Shown: positions 43,754 to 53,590, numbered from the stretch's first letter. The stretch is DNA of 64,000 nucleotides from Prolixibacteraceae bacterium (GCA_019720755.1 CP081303.1:2728001-2792000), one strand, 5' to 3'. Numbers and translations: made by a program. Notes: generated by a model not told the origin, from the letters alone.

Positions 43754-45607
43754 TTAGTTGCTTCTTTTAAAACTACGTCTTTTGTTTCCAAAACGACGGC
43801 TACCACCTCCATTATCATGGATGTTATCATCACCACCGCTGAATCCACGTCTACCACTACGACGTTCTCCACCTTTACGGTCAGAACCACCACGACGTTC
43901 TCCACCTCTACGGTCAGAAGAGCCACCACGACGTTCTCCACCTCTGCGATCAGAACCGCCACGACGACGCTCTCCACCACCTTCGGCTTTCTCCACTCTA
44001 AGTCCTTTTCCTTCGAATTCGAAGCTAGAAGAAGAATTTATAATTTGATCTTCAGAGCTATTCTCTACTTCGAAGAATGAATAAGCCGATTTGATATCAA
44101 TCGCACCAATCATATGACCTCTCATACTAGAAGATTCACAGATGATACGAACCAAAGCACCTTTATTCAACCCATCAAGATGCCCCGCATTGATAAAGAA
44201 ACGAGACATACCACTTTTAGAAGTAGAAGTAGAGCTAGTGCGTGCACCACGATCTTCTCTAGATCTCTTAGAAAGCTGTTTGAAAGTACAAGAGATATCA
44301 CGAGCATCACGATAATAATCTAAGAATTGATTAAACTCTTTAGATACAATCTTTTTGATCAATTCTTCTCTTGACAACTCATCAAGCTTTTCAGATACTT
44401 TTTCGATATACTGATCAATCTCTTCATCATGAACAGTAACATCTTTCAAGTTATCAACAAGTGAATACAACTTAGATTGACAGATATCCTCGATAGAAGG
44501 AATCTCTTTCTCCACAAATTTTGCTTTCACCATTCTCTGAATATCCTGCAGACGACGTAGTTCTTTGCTTGTAATAAAGGCAACAGAAGTTCCCTTTTTA
44601 CCAGCACGACCAGTACGACCACTACGGTGAGTATACACCTCTGGATCATCAGGTAACTTATAGTGAATAACATGTGTAAGATCAGAAACGTCAATACCAC
44701 GAGCAGCAACATCTGTTGCCACCAACATTTGAATGCGTTTCTTTCTAAATGATTTCATCACAGAGTCTCTTTGTGCTTGAGACAAATCACCATGAAGAGA
44801 ATCAGCACTATATCCGTCTCTCATCAATTTATCAGCAATCTCTTGTGTTTCCATTCTAGTACGACAGAAAACAACACCATAGATATTTGGCTGAAAATCG
44901 ATAACACGTTTTAATGCTTCATAACGATCTCTTTCTTTAACAGGATAATATTCGTGTGAAATATTATTTGAAGTTTCATTAACTGCACCAACCGAAAGTT
45001 CTTTTGGGTTGGACATGTAGTCTCTTGAAATCCTTTTTACTTCAGATGGCATGGTTGCAGAAAACAACCAAGTCGATCGATGAGCTGGTGTGGCACTCAA
45101 TATGGCATCTAATTCTGACTTAAATCCCATATTCAACATCTCATCAGCCTCATCTAACACTGCAACCCTCACTTGACTCAACTGTGCTTTACCACGGTTG
45201 ATTAGGTCAACAAAACGTCCAGGAGTAGCAACAATAATATGTGCACCTTTCCTTAGTTCTCTAATTTGCAATGCAATATTAGCCCCACCATATACAGACA
45301 CGACACGGATCCAAGACATTTTCTTGGAGAAATTATTCAAATCTTTCTCGATTTGAAGACACAATTCACGTGTAGGACAGACAATGACACCCTGTGTGTC
45401 ACTAATAGTAGAATCAATACTATTCAATAATGGCAGACCAAATGCTGCGGTTTTCCCAGTTCCCGTTTGAGCCAATCCGACAAAATCAGACTGCTCCTCT
45501 AGCAATAAAGGGATCGCTTCAGACTGAATTGGTGTAGGTTTCTCAAAACCTAACTCTTTTACTCCTAAAACCAACTCTTCGCGTAATCCTAATGTTTCAA
45601 AACTCAT
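43754..45607 (-). CDS. deaD: DEAD-box RNA helicase of the DeaD/CsdA type with RGG-rich tail
   Basis: A 617-residue ATP-dependent RNA helicase. The Q motif is FEKPTPIQ (residues 22-28), motif I AQTGTGKT (46-53), motif II DEAD (151-154), and motif III SAT and motif VI HRSGRTGRAG follow. Beyond the helicase core there is a linker, a DbpA-type RNA-binding domain (SRFFINAGHLDGLNKGALVR ... AIDIKSAYSFFEVE) and about 70 residues of Arg-Gly repeats. Such proteins unwind structured RNA in ribosome assembly and cold adaptation. The tail repeats the octet-like SDRRGGERRGG several times. A -7/-33-like promoter lies just upstream and a strong terminator just downstream, so it is monocistronic. Confidence 0.93.
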   Translation of the reverse strand: MSFETLGLREELVLGVKELGFEKPTPIQSEAIPLLLEEQSDFVGLAQTGTGKTAAFGLPLLNSIDSTISDTQGVIVCPTRELCLQIEKDLNNFSKKMSWIRVVSVYGGANIALQIRELRKGAHIIVATPGRFVDLINRGKAQLSQVRVAVLDEADEMLNMGFKSELDAILSATPAHRSTWLFSATMPSEVKRISRDYMSNPKELSVGAVNETSNNISHEYYPVKERDRYEALKRVIDFQPNIYGVVFCRTRMETQEIADKLMRDGYSADSLHGDLSQAQRDSVMKSFRKKRIQMLVATDVAARGIDVSDLTHVIHYKLPDDPEVYTHRSGRTGRAGKKGTSVAFITSKELRRLQDIQRMVKAKFVEKEIPSIEDICQSKLYSLVDNLKDVTVHDEEIDQYIEKVSEKLDELSREELIKKIVSKEFNQFLDYYRDARDISCTFKQLSKRSREDRGARTSSTSTSKSGMSRFFINAGHLDGLNKGALVRIICESSSMRGHMIGAIDIKSAYSFFEVENSSEDQIINSSSSFEFEGKGLRVEKAEGGGERRRGGSDRRGGERRGGSSDRRGGERRGGSDRKGGERRSGRRGFSGGDDNIHDNGGGSRRFGNKRRSFKRSN

Positions 45608-45630
45608 ATGTTCTCTAAAAAATAAGACTG

Positions 45631-45661
45631 CAAAAATAGACTATTTTATTCAGCTTCACAA
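45631..45661 (-). promoter_or_regulatory. Putative promoter of the DEAD-box helicase gene
   Basis: On the minus strand TATTTTTG (45631-45638) fits the -7 consensus TAnnTTTG, and a TTGTG about 20 bases further upstream resembles the -33 element. The box lies 24 bases from the start codon. Confidence 0.45.
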
Positions 45662-45982
45662 CTTATTGTAAACTTTATATTGCAATCGCAACTAAAAGAT
45701 AAAAACATCTCATAATCAGGAACTTAAGATTAAAGCATTCAAAAACCTTTCTCTAAGAGGATAGAAAGCAGAGAGTAATTAGGAAAGTTGGACACGAAAC
45801 AAGAAGCAAACCGTCCTCTCTTTTTCTAAATAATTACACAAAAATACGACCTCATAAGACCATAAGAAACCATAATAATAGATATTCGAAAGGCTTTTTT
45901 AGATCCTTGTTTGTCACAAAGAATGGTTATAGCTACCTTTGAAAACATAGAGTTAGATAATATATATAATCGAAGCATTACG
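45662..45982. other. Divergent intergenic region
   Basis: About 320 AT-rich bases between the divergent helicase and CYTH genes. The CYTH frame is open 24 codons upstream of its chosen start. No other feature was seen. Confidence 0.35.
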
Positions 45983-46444
45983 ATGGGGAAAGAGATAGAA
46001 AGAAAATATATTGTATCAGAAGATATCGATCTTGACAAATACACATTCTCTATCATAGAACAGGGATACCTGTCTACTGATCCAGATAAAACAGTTCGTA
46101 TAAGAGTTAAAGATGATCATGCTTTTATTACGATTAAGGGACGAAACAAAGGTATTGAAAGAGAGGAATTCGAATATAAAATTCCGGTACTCGAAGCAAA
46201 ACAGATGTTGGAGATGACCCCACATAAAATATCTAAAAGACGTTATTATATACAACACCATGGGCACCTATGGGAACTAGATATTTTTGAAGGAGAAAAT
46301 AGTGGATTAAGAATGGCTGAGATCGAACTCAATAGCTCTAATGAAACATTCTCTACTCCACCATGGGCAATCGAAGAGGTTTCTGAAGATCCTAGATATT
46401 TTAACTCTCAACTATGTCTACATCCTTTTTCGAAATGGGAATAA
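45983..46444 (+). CDS. CYTH domain protein (putative inorganic triphosphatase)
   Basis: A 153-residue CYTH-fold protein with the defining EIERK (Glu4, Glu6, Lys8) start. It is followed by alternating charged strands (TVRIRVKDDHAFITIKG, GIEREEFEYKIP, HLWELDIFEGENSGLRMAEI). These form the tunnel that binds triphosphate and metal ions. Bacterial members are triphosphatases or class IV adenylate cyclases; hydrolysis of inorganic triphosphate is the more common activity. The start at 45983 is required to place ExExK at the N terminus. It is followed after 25 bases by the PafA-like gene and is probably co-transcribed with it. Confidence 0.88.
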   Translation: MGKEIERKYIVSEDIDLDKYTFSIIEQGYLSTDPDKTVRIRVKDDHAFITIKGRNKGIEREEFEYKIPVLEAKQMLEMTPHKISKRRYYIQHHGHLWELDIFEGENSGLRMAEIELNSSNETFSTPPWAIEEVSEDPRYFNSQLCLHPFSKWE

Positions 46445-46469
46445 AATAATCAATAACACAACACACATA

Positions 46470-48095
46470 ATGAAATTTTTTACACGAATCGCTTTATCAC
46501 TTTTCGCAATCTTCACCTACACCGCCTCTTTAGCACAGGATACCAATACAAAAGTGGTGGTGAATATCTTTGTTGAGAATATGCGAAACGACTATATCAC
46601 TCGCTTTTGGTCACACCTAAGAGAGGATGGTTTCAAAAGATTCTATAATGATGGATATGTCTGTAGCAATGTAGAGATGAGTCAATCTGTCATGGAAAGA
46701 TCTAGCTCTATAGCCACTCTCGCAACAGGAACTTGGCCTCAGTCGCACGGAATTGTCAGTGATCAATGGTATGATTGGCTGAACAGCAGCAAGGTACAAG
46801 CAGTAGAGGATCCATACTTCTTTACAGTGGGTAGTGACTCTGATGAGGGAAAAGCCTCCTCTAAAAACCTTTTGGTTTCGACCCTTTCAGACCAGATAAA
46901 TAAGATCTCTCTTCAGAAAAACCGAACTTATACTGTCTCATTGAATCGAAATACAGCAGTTTTGGCTTCAGGACATAAATCCGAAGGTGCTTATTGGTTA
47001 GATAATCAAAGTGGTAACTTCATCTCTTCGTCCTTCTTTTTGGAGACTTTTCCAGAGTGGGCTTTTCTTTTTAATAAAAAAAGATTGATCGATGATTATG
47101 CTTCTCGCAAATGGGAGCCACTACTGCCCTCTACAGAGTATTCAGAGAGTATTGAGGATGACTATATCTTAGAAAAAGGGTATGCACAAAGATACAACTC
47201 TTTCCCCCACAACATCGAGAATTTAGTAGAGAAGAGCGGGAGCTTCAAGATCCTGAAATCGACTCCCTTTGGGAATCAACTTGTAACAGATTTCACAAAA
47301 CAACTTCTTGTTTCTGAAGCTTTTGGAAAAAATAAGACATTAGATCAGTTAAATGTTATATTCTCAACGATGGACAAACAGGCAATTCACTTTGGGCCAA
47401 CGTCTATGGAGATGGAGGACACTTTTCTAAGATTAGATGCAAACATCGCCTCTCTACTCAAGTTCATGGATCAAAAATATGGCAAAGGGAATTACCTCGT
47501 TTCGTTGGCAAACTTTAACCCAACGCAATATGGAATTGAATATCTTAAAGAAGAGCTAAAAATGCCAGTCTCTTATTTTGATCCAAGTTCCGCTACAGCC
47601 CTACTTAAATCATTTTTGAATATACGTTTCGAAAAAGGCAATTGGATATTAATGTCAGATAACCAACAGATATTTTTTGATCGCGAACTGATCAGAAAAC
47701 GTAAACTTGATATCTCTACTTTTCAAAAAGAGACCGCACTATTTTTAAAGGATTTTGAAGCGGTAGCACAAGCATGGAGTGCCTCAACCCTGTTACAAAC
47801 AGACTTCACATCAAAAGTAAATGCTCCTTTTAGCCATGGTTTCAATGCCAAAAGGTCGGGAGATGTGGTTTACAAGCTGAAGTCAGACTGGGCAGTAAAA
47901 GATAGATATAGTTCGCCATCTTATTACGGAGAGAAACAAGGGATGTTTCTATTTCTTGGAAATGGGGTTCAAAGAGCACTCGATCCGAAACAATACAATA
48001 CCATTGATCTAGTTCCAACCATTAGCTATCTGCTATCCATTCCATCACCAAGTAGTTGTAGTGGGAAAGCCATTATCCCTGTAAAAAGAGACTAA
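46470..48095 (+). CDS. PafA-like phosphatase-family protein with degenerate active site
   Basis: A 541-residue exported protein (signal peptide about residues 1-22, ending SLAQ) of the PafA-type alkaline phosphatase/phosphodiesterase family. Overall alignment is clear: VVVNIFVENMRNDYITRFW, ATGTWPQSHGIVSDQWYDW, HFGPTSMEMEDTFLRLD, GFNAKRSGDVVYKLKSDW. Active members have a metal Asp in IVDQMR, a Thr nucleophile before GPGHAS, LTADHG, and a late THG histidine. Here these positions read FVENMR, MERSSSI, VSLANFNP, and lack the histidine. At least three metal ligands appear lost, so it is probably a non-catalytic paralogue with a binding or structural role in the periplasm. It follows the CYTH gene closely and ends at a terminator. 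Confidence 0.8.
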   Translation: MKFFTRIALSLFAIFTYTASLAQDTNTKVVVNIFVENMRNDYITRFWSHLREDGFKRFYNDGYVCSNVEMSQSVMERSSSIATLATGTWPQSHGIVSDQWYDWLNSSKVQAVEDPYFFTVGSDSDEGKASSKNLLVSTLSDQINKISLQKNRTYTVSLNRNTAVLASGHKSEGAYWLDNQSGNFISSSFFLETFPEWAFLFNKKRLIDDYASRKWEPLLPSTEYSESIEDDYILEKGYAQRYNSFPHNIENLVEKSGSFKILKSTPFGNQLVTDFTKQLLVSEAFGKNKTLDQLNVIFSTMDKQAIHFGPTSMEMEDTFLRLDANIASLLKFMDQKYGKGNYLVSLANFNPTQYGIEYLKEELKMPVSYFDPSSATALLKSFLNIRFEKGNWILMSDNQQIFFDRELIRKRKLDISTFQKETALFLKDFEAVAQAWSASTLLQTDFTSKVNAPFSHGFNAKRSGDVVYKLKSDWAVKDRYSSPSYYGEKQGMFLFLGNGVQRALDPKQYNTIDLVPTISYLLSIPSPSSCSGKAIIPVKRD

Positions 48096-48110
48096 TTGAT
48101 AGAACCAAAA

Positions 48111-48155
48111 TAAAAAAGGCGAATCTCTTTCATATAAAGAGATTCGCCTTTTTTA
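48111..48155. terminator. Bidirectional terminator between the PafA-like gene and elbB
   Basis: Arms AAAGGCGAATCTCTTT and AAAGAGATTCGCCTTT with a five-base loop and A/T runs on both sides, between converging genes. Confidence 0.9.
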
Positions 48156-48177
48156 CATACTGTATCGTAATACAATC

Positions 48178-48831
48178 CTATTCGTTCCAAAGTTGGATAA
48201 TCTCATCCACCATATTCAAAGCTCCTTGGAACACTTCTGCAATCGAAGCATTCAACATGTAACAAGGAGAAGTAACAAGGCGATACTTTGCATCGATAAT
48301 TACCTCACAATTATCTGTCCTATGATGAACACCTTCCATCTCTTCGATCATCTTAACTGTATCAGGATCATTCCCGATAGTTACATCCGCTTGAGGAAGT
48401 ACTTTGGCAATCATCGCAGGCGAGATACATAGTGCCCCAATAGGTTTCTCTAACTGAACCATCCATAAGATTACCTTACGAATATCTTCATTGACCTCAC
48501 ATGCAGCACCATCAAAAGCAAGCGTAGATAGGTTTTTCGCAACACCAAAACCACCAGGAAAAATAACTGCATCAAAAGTTTCAGCACTAAACTCTCCTAT
48601 CTCTTTGATATCTCCTCTTGCAATACGAGCAGACTCAACCAGTACATTTCTGTCCTCTTGCATCTCCTCTCCAGTCAAGTGATTTATCACATGATACTGT
48701 GGAATATCAGGAGCAAAACATTGTGCTTCGATTCCTCTCATCGAAAGAGCAATTAATGTAGAGGTTGCTTCATGGATTTCCGATCCATCAAAAACACCAC
48801 AACCAGATAAGATTACTGCCACTTTTTTCAT
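48178..48831 (-). CDS. elbB: ElbB, DJ-1/PfpI-family glyoxalase-like protein
   Basis: A 217-residue member of the DJ-1/ThiJ/PfpI superfamily. The sequence follows ElbB throughout: KKVAVILSGCGVFDGSEIHE, ARGDIKEIGEFSAETFDAVI, FPGGFGVAKNLSTLAF, and nucleophile-elbow Cys135 in IGALCISPAM. ElbB has weak glyoxalase III activity and was linked to isoprenoid synthesis in E. coli, but its true role is unsettled. It is cytoplasmic and is preceded by a small membrane-protein gene 43 bases upstream in the same direction. Confidence 0.93.
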   Translation of the reverse strand: MKKVAVILSGCGVFDGSEIHEATSTLIALSMRGIEAQCFAPDIPQYHVINHLTGEEMQEDRNVLVESARIARGDIKEIGEFSAETFDAVIFPGGFGVAKNLSTLAFDGAACEVNEDIRKVILWMVQLEKPIGALCISPAMIAKVLPQADVTIGNDPDTVKMIEEMEGVHHRTDNCEVIIDAKYRLVTSPCYMLNASIAEVFQGALNMVDEIIQLWNE

Positions 48832-48874
48832 AATGATATCTATTTAATTTGAATATTATTTTCAAAACGAGATA

Positions 48875-49165
48875 CTATCTACCTCTGCTAAACTTGACAT
48901 GTAACAAGGCACCCAAGAAGAGAGAGTATAATGCTCCTGCAAAGATAAGCATCGCATTAGAGATGTCGTAACACCATGCTGCTTGCTGATAATGTACTAA
49001 ACAGTAAAAACCAAAAATGAACCATGCGACAGATTGCGCATAGTTCAATATCCAATTAAAGAATTTGGCAATTATTCCCTTTTTAGGTACTGGAGCTGGT
49101 CTAAAGAACACAAATAGTGCAGAGACACTCCAGCAACCAAGGATTAAATATACCCACTCGTTCAT
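48875..49165 (-). CDS. Small hypothetical membrane protein
   Basis: A 96-residue protein with three or four hydrophobic segments (WVYLILGCWSVSALFVFF, AQSVAWFIFGFYCLVH, ISNAMLIFAGALYSLFLGAL) and a short basic end. I do not recognise the family. It begins 17 bases after the gnd stop, so it is likely co-transcribed with gnd and elbB. Confidence 0.7.
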   Translation of the reverse strand: MNEWVYLILGCWSVSALFVFFRPAPVPKKGIIAKFFNWILNYAQSVAWFIFGFYCLVHYQQAAWCYDISNAMLIFAGALYSLFLGALLHVKFSRGR

Positions 49166-49182
49166 ATTTTTTTTATAAATTG

Positions 49183-50634
49183 TTATACGTTATATGTTGA
49201 AGAAGCAGTATCCCCTCCTCTACCAGTCCAGTTCGTATGATGGAATACACCTCTTGGCTTGTCTTTACGCTCATAAGTATGCGCTCCAAAATAGTCACGT
49301 TGTGCTTGTAACATATTGGCAGGAGAATCCGCTGTTCTAAATCCATCAAAATAGGATAAAGCCGAAGAAAGAGCAGGTATAGCAATCCCATTTGCTACTG
49401 CCGTAGCAACGACATTTCTCCATCCTTTAGAAGCTCTCTCCAATTTCTCTCTAAAGAAATCATCAAGCATCAAATGTTCTAATGTTGGATTGTTGTCATA
49501 AGCCTCCTTAATCTTTCCTAAGAATGCCGATCTAATAATACAACCACCTCTCCACATTAAAGCAATACCACCATAGTTGAGCTCCCAATTATTCTCTTTT
49601 GCAGCTTCTCTCATCAGGTCGTATCCCTGTGCATAAGAGACAATCTTAGCTCCTAGCAGTGCAGCTTCTAGATCATCAATAAACTGTTTTACATCGCCCT
49701 TAAATGAGATTTCAGGGGTGTTATAAACAGCATTTGCATTCACTCTAAGTGATTTCTGTGAAGATAGACATCTAGCAAATACAGACTCTCCTATAAGAGT
49801 CAATGGAATCCCTGCATCTAAAGCAGAAACAGCAGTCCATTTTCCAGTACCTTTCTGTCCAGCAGCATCTAAAATATTCTCTACCAATGGTTCGTTATTC
49901 TCATCTCGATAAGCCAAGATCTCTGAAGTGATCTCGATAAGGTAACTATCCAAATCTCCTCTATTCCACTCCGTAAAGATACGACTCATCTCATCATGGG
50001 ATAGTTGCAACACTCTCTTCATCAAGTCGTAGGCTTCACTAATAATTTGCATATCACCATACTCAATACCATTGTGTACCATCTTAACAAAATGGCCAGC
50101 ACCATCTGCACCAACCCAGTCACAACAAGGAGTTCCATCCTCAACTTTTGCAGAAATAGCTTGGAAAATATCCTTAATAAGTGGCCATGCTTCTGGTGAA
50201 CCACCTGGCATTAATGAAGGCCCAAGAAGTGCTCCCTCTTCGCCACCTGATACACCACTACCGACATATAAAAGATCATGAGATGTAACCTTTTTAGTTC
50301 TTCTAATAGTATCTGGGTAGTGAGAATTTCCACCATCAATAATAATATCTCCTGGCTCGAGAAGTGGCATCAATTGATCAATCAAAGCATCCACAGCTGC
50401 ACCTGCCTTAACAAGCATCATCACTTTACGTGGTCTTTCTAAGGAGGCAACGAAAGATTCTAATGAGTCGGCACCAATAAAGTTCTTTCCTTTTCCTCTA
50501 CCTTGAACAAAATGCTCCACCTTAGAGACTGTACGGTTAAAAACAGCCACAGTATAACCTTTACTCTCCATATTGAGAACGAGGTTCTCTCCCATCACAG
50601 CCAATCCTATTAATCCTATATCTGCTTTTTTCAT
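49183..50634 (-). CDS. gnd: 6-phosphogluconate dehydrogenase, decarboxylating
   Basis: A 483-residue enzyme that oxidises 6-phosphogluconate to ribulose 5-phosphate with CO2 release and NADP reduction (oxidative pentose phosphate pathway). Visible parts are the N-terminal Rossmann start IGLIGLAVMGENLVLNM, GVSGGEEGALLGPSLMPGG, the catalytic VKMVHNGIEYGDMQ with general-acid/base Lys, the DAAGQKGTGKWT segment and GRGG near the C terminus. It is full length for the long homodimeric class. No zwf or pgl is adjacent. The gene leads a minus-strand unit with a small membrane-protein gene. Confidence 0.96.
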   Translation of the reverse strand: MKKADIGLIGLAVMGENLVLNMESKGYTVAVFNRTVSKVEHFVQGRGKGKNFIGADSLESFVASLERPRKVMMLVKAGAAVDALIDQLMPLLEPGDIIIDGGNSHYPDTIRRTKKVTSHDLLYVGSGVSGGEEGALLGPSLMPGGSPEAWPLIKDIFQAISAKVEDGTPCCDWVGADGAGHFVKMVHNGIEYGDMQIISEAYDLMKRVLQLSHDEMSRIFTEWNRGDLDSYLIEITSEILAYRDENNEPLVENILDAAGQKGTGKWTAVSALDAGIPLTLIGESVFARCLSSQKSLRVNANAVYNTPEISFKGDVKQFIDDLEAALLGAKIVSYAQGYDLMREAAKENNWELNYGGIALMWRGGCIIRSAFLGKIKEAYDNNPTLEHLMLDDFFREKLERASKGWRNVVATAVANGIAIPALSSALSYFDGFRTADSPANMLQAQRDYFGAHTYERKDKPRGVFHHTNWTGRGGDTASSTYNV

Positions 50635-50830
50635 ATTATTTCTTCTCTAAAACTTATTTAAACAATAATCTTATAGTCTTACTCAATGATGACGGATGCC
50701 TATCATGGGTAAATATGACATGAACAAATGTAACGAGAAATAAAAAAAAAGACAAACTGATCCTATTATATCTTTTCTCTATTACATCATAGTTATCCTC
50801 TATATATCTATCTATTTTCTACTGCTACAA

Positions 50831-51943
50831 CTAAAGTAAATTAAAGTTCAATTTTGCAAGCACTTCTTGAAATGGATAGTCTTTAGTTTTTACAGTATAC
50901 GCAGGAAACTCACGGCGAAGAGGATAATCTCCTCTCTGCTGTTCGAAGGTTGCCACATGATGTTTTAATAGATCCACCTCCTTTTCTATCGGATAAGTAT
51001 GATAAATAGTGTTCCATAATGCACTACGTCCTCCGTGGACATCGATATCAATAATAGGACACACTGGTGGTTCGATACCCTCAGGAGACCAGTCGAGAAG
51101 AGGAAGTTTAAAATATGCAGCCATAGAGTGAACACTCATCGTGGTTCCCATCGCTTTTCCATCTCTAGAATATCCTGCAATATGAGGTGTTGCTATAAAA
51201 GCAAGATTAAGTAACTCTTGATTAATCGCAGGCTCATCTTCCCAACAATCAATAACAACCTCTTCGATCATCTTCTCTTTGAGCGCAAGTAAAACAGATT
51301 CGGTGCTGAATACCTCTCCTCTACAAGTATTACAAAGTATCGGTGTACGAGAACATTCATTTAGAAACTGTTCATCAACCATATGAAATGTCTTATGCTC
51401 TCCTTCCATCGATAGAGGTACATGAAACGTAATGATATCACACTGTTCTTTGATCTCTTTTAAGCTCACAAAATCCATATAAGATCCAGACTGTTCTAAT
51501 GGCGGATCGCAAAGTAGTACACGCATTCCTAAAGCCGAAGCATATTTCGCCACTTTACTCCCCACATTACCTACTCCTACAATACCGAGGGTTTTTCCTT
51601 GTACATCCACCCCTTTATTTATAAAAAGTAATGCAAAAACGGCAGCCATATACTGTGCGACAGACCAAGAATTACATCCTGGTGCATTTTTCCATATAAT
51701 CCCTTTCGAAGCACAATAGTCACGATCAATATGGTCGAATCCAATTGTTGCAGTGGCAATAAATTTGACCTTAGATCCTTCAAGTAAAGATCTATTACAT
51801 TTGGTTCGCGTTCTTATAATTAATGCGTCCGCATCTCTAACTAATTGAGGAGTAAAATCGCTACCTCCAACATAAATTACTTTTGCATATGGTTCAAAAA
51901 CACCTTGAATAAAGGGTATCTTGTCATCAATTATAATCTTCAT
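50831..51943 (-). CDS. pdxB: 4-phosphoerythronate dehydrogenase
   Basis: A 370-residue D-2-hydroxyacid dehydrogenase of the PdxB type, the second step of DXP-dependent pyridoxal phosphate synthesis. It has the N-terminal MKIIIDDKIPFIQGVFEPYA, NAD-binding GIVGVGNVGSKVAKYA, the catalytic region with NTCRGEVF and VIDCWEDEPAIN, and the helical C-terminal dimerisation domain specific to PdxB. An ATG at 51943 is preferred; a GTG at 51952 would overlap the upstream gene. It follows the Gfo/Idh/MocA gene with only a few bases between, forming an operon. Confidence 0.93.
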   Translation of the reverse strand: MKIIIDDKIPFIQGVFEPYAKVIYVGGSDFTPQLVRDADALIIRTRTKCNRSLLEGSKVKFIATATIGFDHIDRDYCASKGIIWKNAPGCNSWSVAQYMAAVFALLFINKGVDVQGKTLGIVGVGNVGSKVAKYASALGMRVLLCDPPLEQSGSYMDFVSLKEIKEQCDIITFHVPLSMEGEHKTFHMVDEQFLNECSRTPILCNTCRGEVFSTESVLLALKEKMIEEVVIDCWEDEPAINQELLNLAFIATPHIAGYSRDGKAMGTTMSVHSMAAYFKLPLLDWSPEGIEPPVCPIIDIDVHGGRSALWNTIYHTYPIEKEVDLLKHHVATFEQQRGDYPLRREFPAYTVKTKDYPFQEVLAKLNFNLL

Positions 51944-51948
51944 AATTT

Positions 51949-52953
51949 TCACTTTTTGTCAGTATAATATTGCTTCACCATAGACCACATCGCCCAATTG
52001 GTATTCATTGCAGACATTCCTGTACTAGGACAGTTCCCTTCTCCTAGCAGTGCTGACACAACAGTTTGTATTAGGTTCTGTTGCACATGCTCTGGTCGAG
52101 GATAATCCATTGTTTCAACCACTTTACCATCCTTCACAATCTGTATTGGAGTAAATTGGAAGGTGGACATATGAATCTCTCCACGTTCACAAGTTATTAC
52201 AATTTTATCAGAAAAGTCCTCATAATTGGCATCAAACATCCAACGGCCTTCACCCTCAACTCCATTCTCGAAGCAGAAAGCCCCATGAACTCGCTCCTCG
52301 GCTTCGTGTAACTTACGCACATTCTCGGCACGCCCTCCCACCTTTAAGATAGGACCAAAAAGATACACAAGATAATCTAATGTGTGTGAACCCAAATCAT
52401 AAAAAAGACCCGCGCCAGCCATTTCAGGGATTACCCTCCATGGCAATTCTTCGCTATATTTTTCAGATGAGTGATGTTGAAATAGCTCTACATAAACCCT
52501 CATCGGTTTTCCTATCTCACCACTTTCAATAAGACTTTTAACTTTCAGAAAACCAGGCAATGCTCTACGATAATAAGCGACAAAAAGAGGGACTCCTGTT
52601 TCCATCGACACTTGATTCATCTCGACACACTCTTCAAGGGTTGCAGCCATCGGTTTCTCCACATAAGCAGGTTTACCCGCTTTCATTGCTTCAATAGCAT
52701 ATTTAGCATGTAAATGAGGTGGAGTGGCAATATATACAGCATCTACTTGATCACAATGAATCAAATCAGAAGCATTGGTAAAAGTGAGTGGCACATGATG
52801 TCTCTGTGCATAATCTTTCAGCTTTACAGAATCTCTTCGCATAACAGCGACTAACTCAGAGTTAGGGACTTTATTAAAAGCAGGCCCACTCTTCTTCTCT
52901 GTAACGTTACCACACCCGATAATTCCCCATCGGATCTTTTTATTTGTATTCAT
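51949..52953 (-). CDS. Gfo/Idh/MocA-family oxidoreductase
   Basis: A 334-residue NAD(P)-dependent sugar-type dehydrogenase. Its Rossmann start is IRWGIIGCGNVTEKKSGPAF, the conserved EKPMA follows AGKPAYV (Lys near residue 97), and the C-terminal sheet contains PEMAGAGLFYDLGSHTLDY with the catalytic His. The substrate is not readable; the family acts on inositols, glucosides and related polyols. It has no signal peptide, so it is cytoplasmic. It is the first gene of a two-gene unit with pdxB. Confidence 0.9.
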   Translation of the reverse strand: MNTNKKIRWGIIGCGNVTEKKSGPAFNKVPNSELVAVMRRDSVKLKDYAQRHHVPLTFTNASDLIHCDQVDAVYIATPPHLHAKYAIEAMKAGKPAYVEKPMAATLEECVEMNQVSMETGVPLFVAYYRRALPGFLKVKSLIESGEIGKPMRVYVELFQHHSSEKYSEELPWRVIPEMAGAGLFYDLGSHTLDYLVYLFGPILKVGGRAENVRKLHEAEERVHGAFCFENGVEGEGRWMFDANYEDFSDKIVITCERGEIHMSTFQFTPIQIVKDGKVVETMDYPRPEHVQQNLIQTVVSALLGEGNCPSTGMSAMNTNWAMWSMVKQYYTDKK

Positions 52954-53590
52954 AGTGCGTTCAACTTTTTCAGTTTAAAATGAGAGTCTCTTTTTATGAT
53001 AAGATAAATCCTATTGCATTTAGAGTAATATGGATAGAAAAGATCACATGCAAAAGAATATTAATTGTCACAAATCTCTTAATCATCTTAATGGATTCAT
53101 AATGATAAGTTCTTCTCCATCCTAATACCAATCTAACGCGAAATAAGCAGTCAAAAAACGCTCTCTTTTATTATTCAATAAAAGTAGTTCAATGGAACAA
53201 CTTGACCAATAGCACTTCTTAAAAGATACCTCTATTAATATTTTTAAATAAGATCTTTCTGTCAAAACCATTCAATTACATCATCAAAAAAGAGATCCGG
53301 ACAGAGATACATGTAATATATTAAGGATGCGTTCTCCCTAGAAAAGAGTACAAAGGAAAAGATTATAAACCTCGGATTTATCGATTATTTCCATTCCTCC
53401 CTTGAAAAATATTGTCGTTAATAAACAGTTACTTCTATCCAATCAAAACAGTTATGCAATCGAATTAACAAAACATGCCGTAAAACAGCTACTCTAAAAC
53501 AAAGTACATATAATACTATAAATCAATATATTACAATCAACACACAATAAAACTCTAAAAAAATACTAACAAAAATAATCATGAAAATAT
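52954..53590. other. Long divergent intergenic region
   Basis: Over 630 AT-rich bases between the divergent Gfo/Idh/MocA and kdgK genes. I see no coding frame or stable hairpin. The kdgK promoter begins at its right end. Confidence 0.4.

Noticed and set aside
43758-44323. Plus-strand proline/arginine- and threonine-rich frames
   Set aside because: They are antisense translations of the Arg-Gly repeat tail of the DEAD-box helicase.
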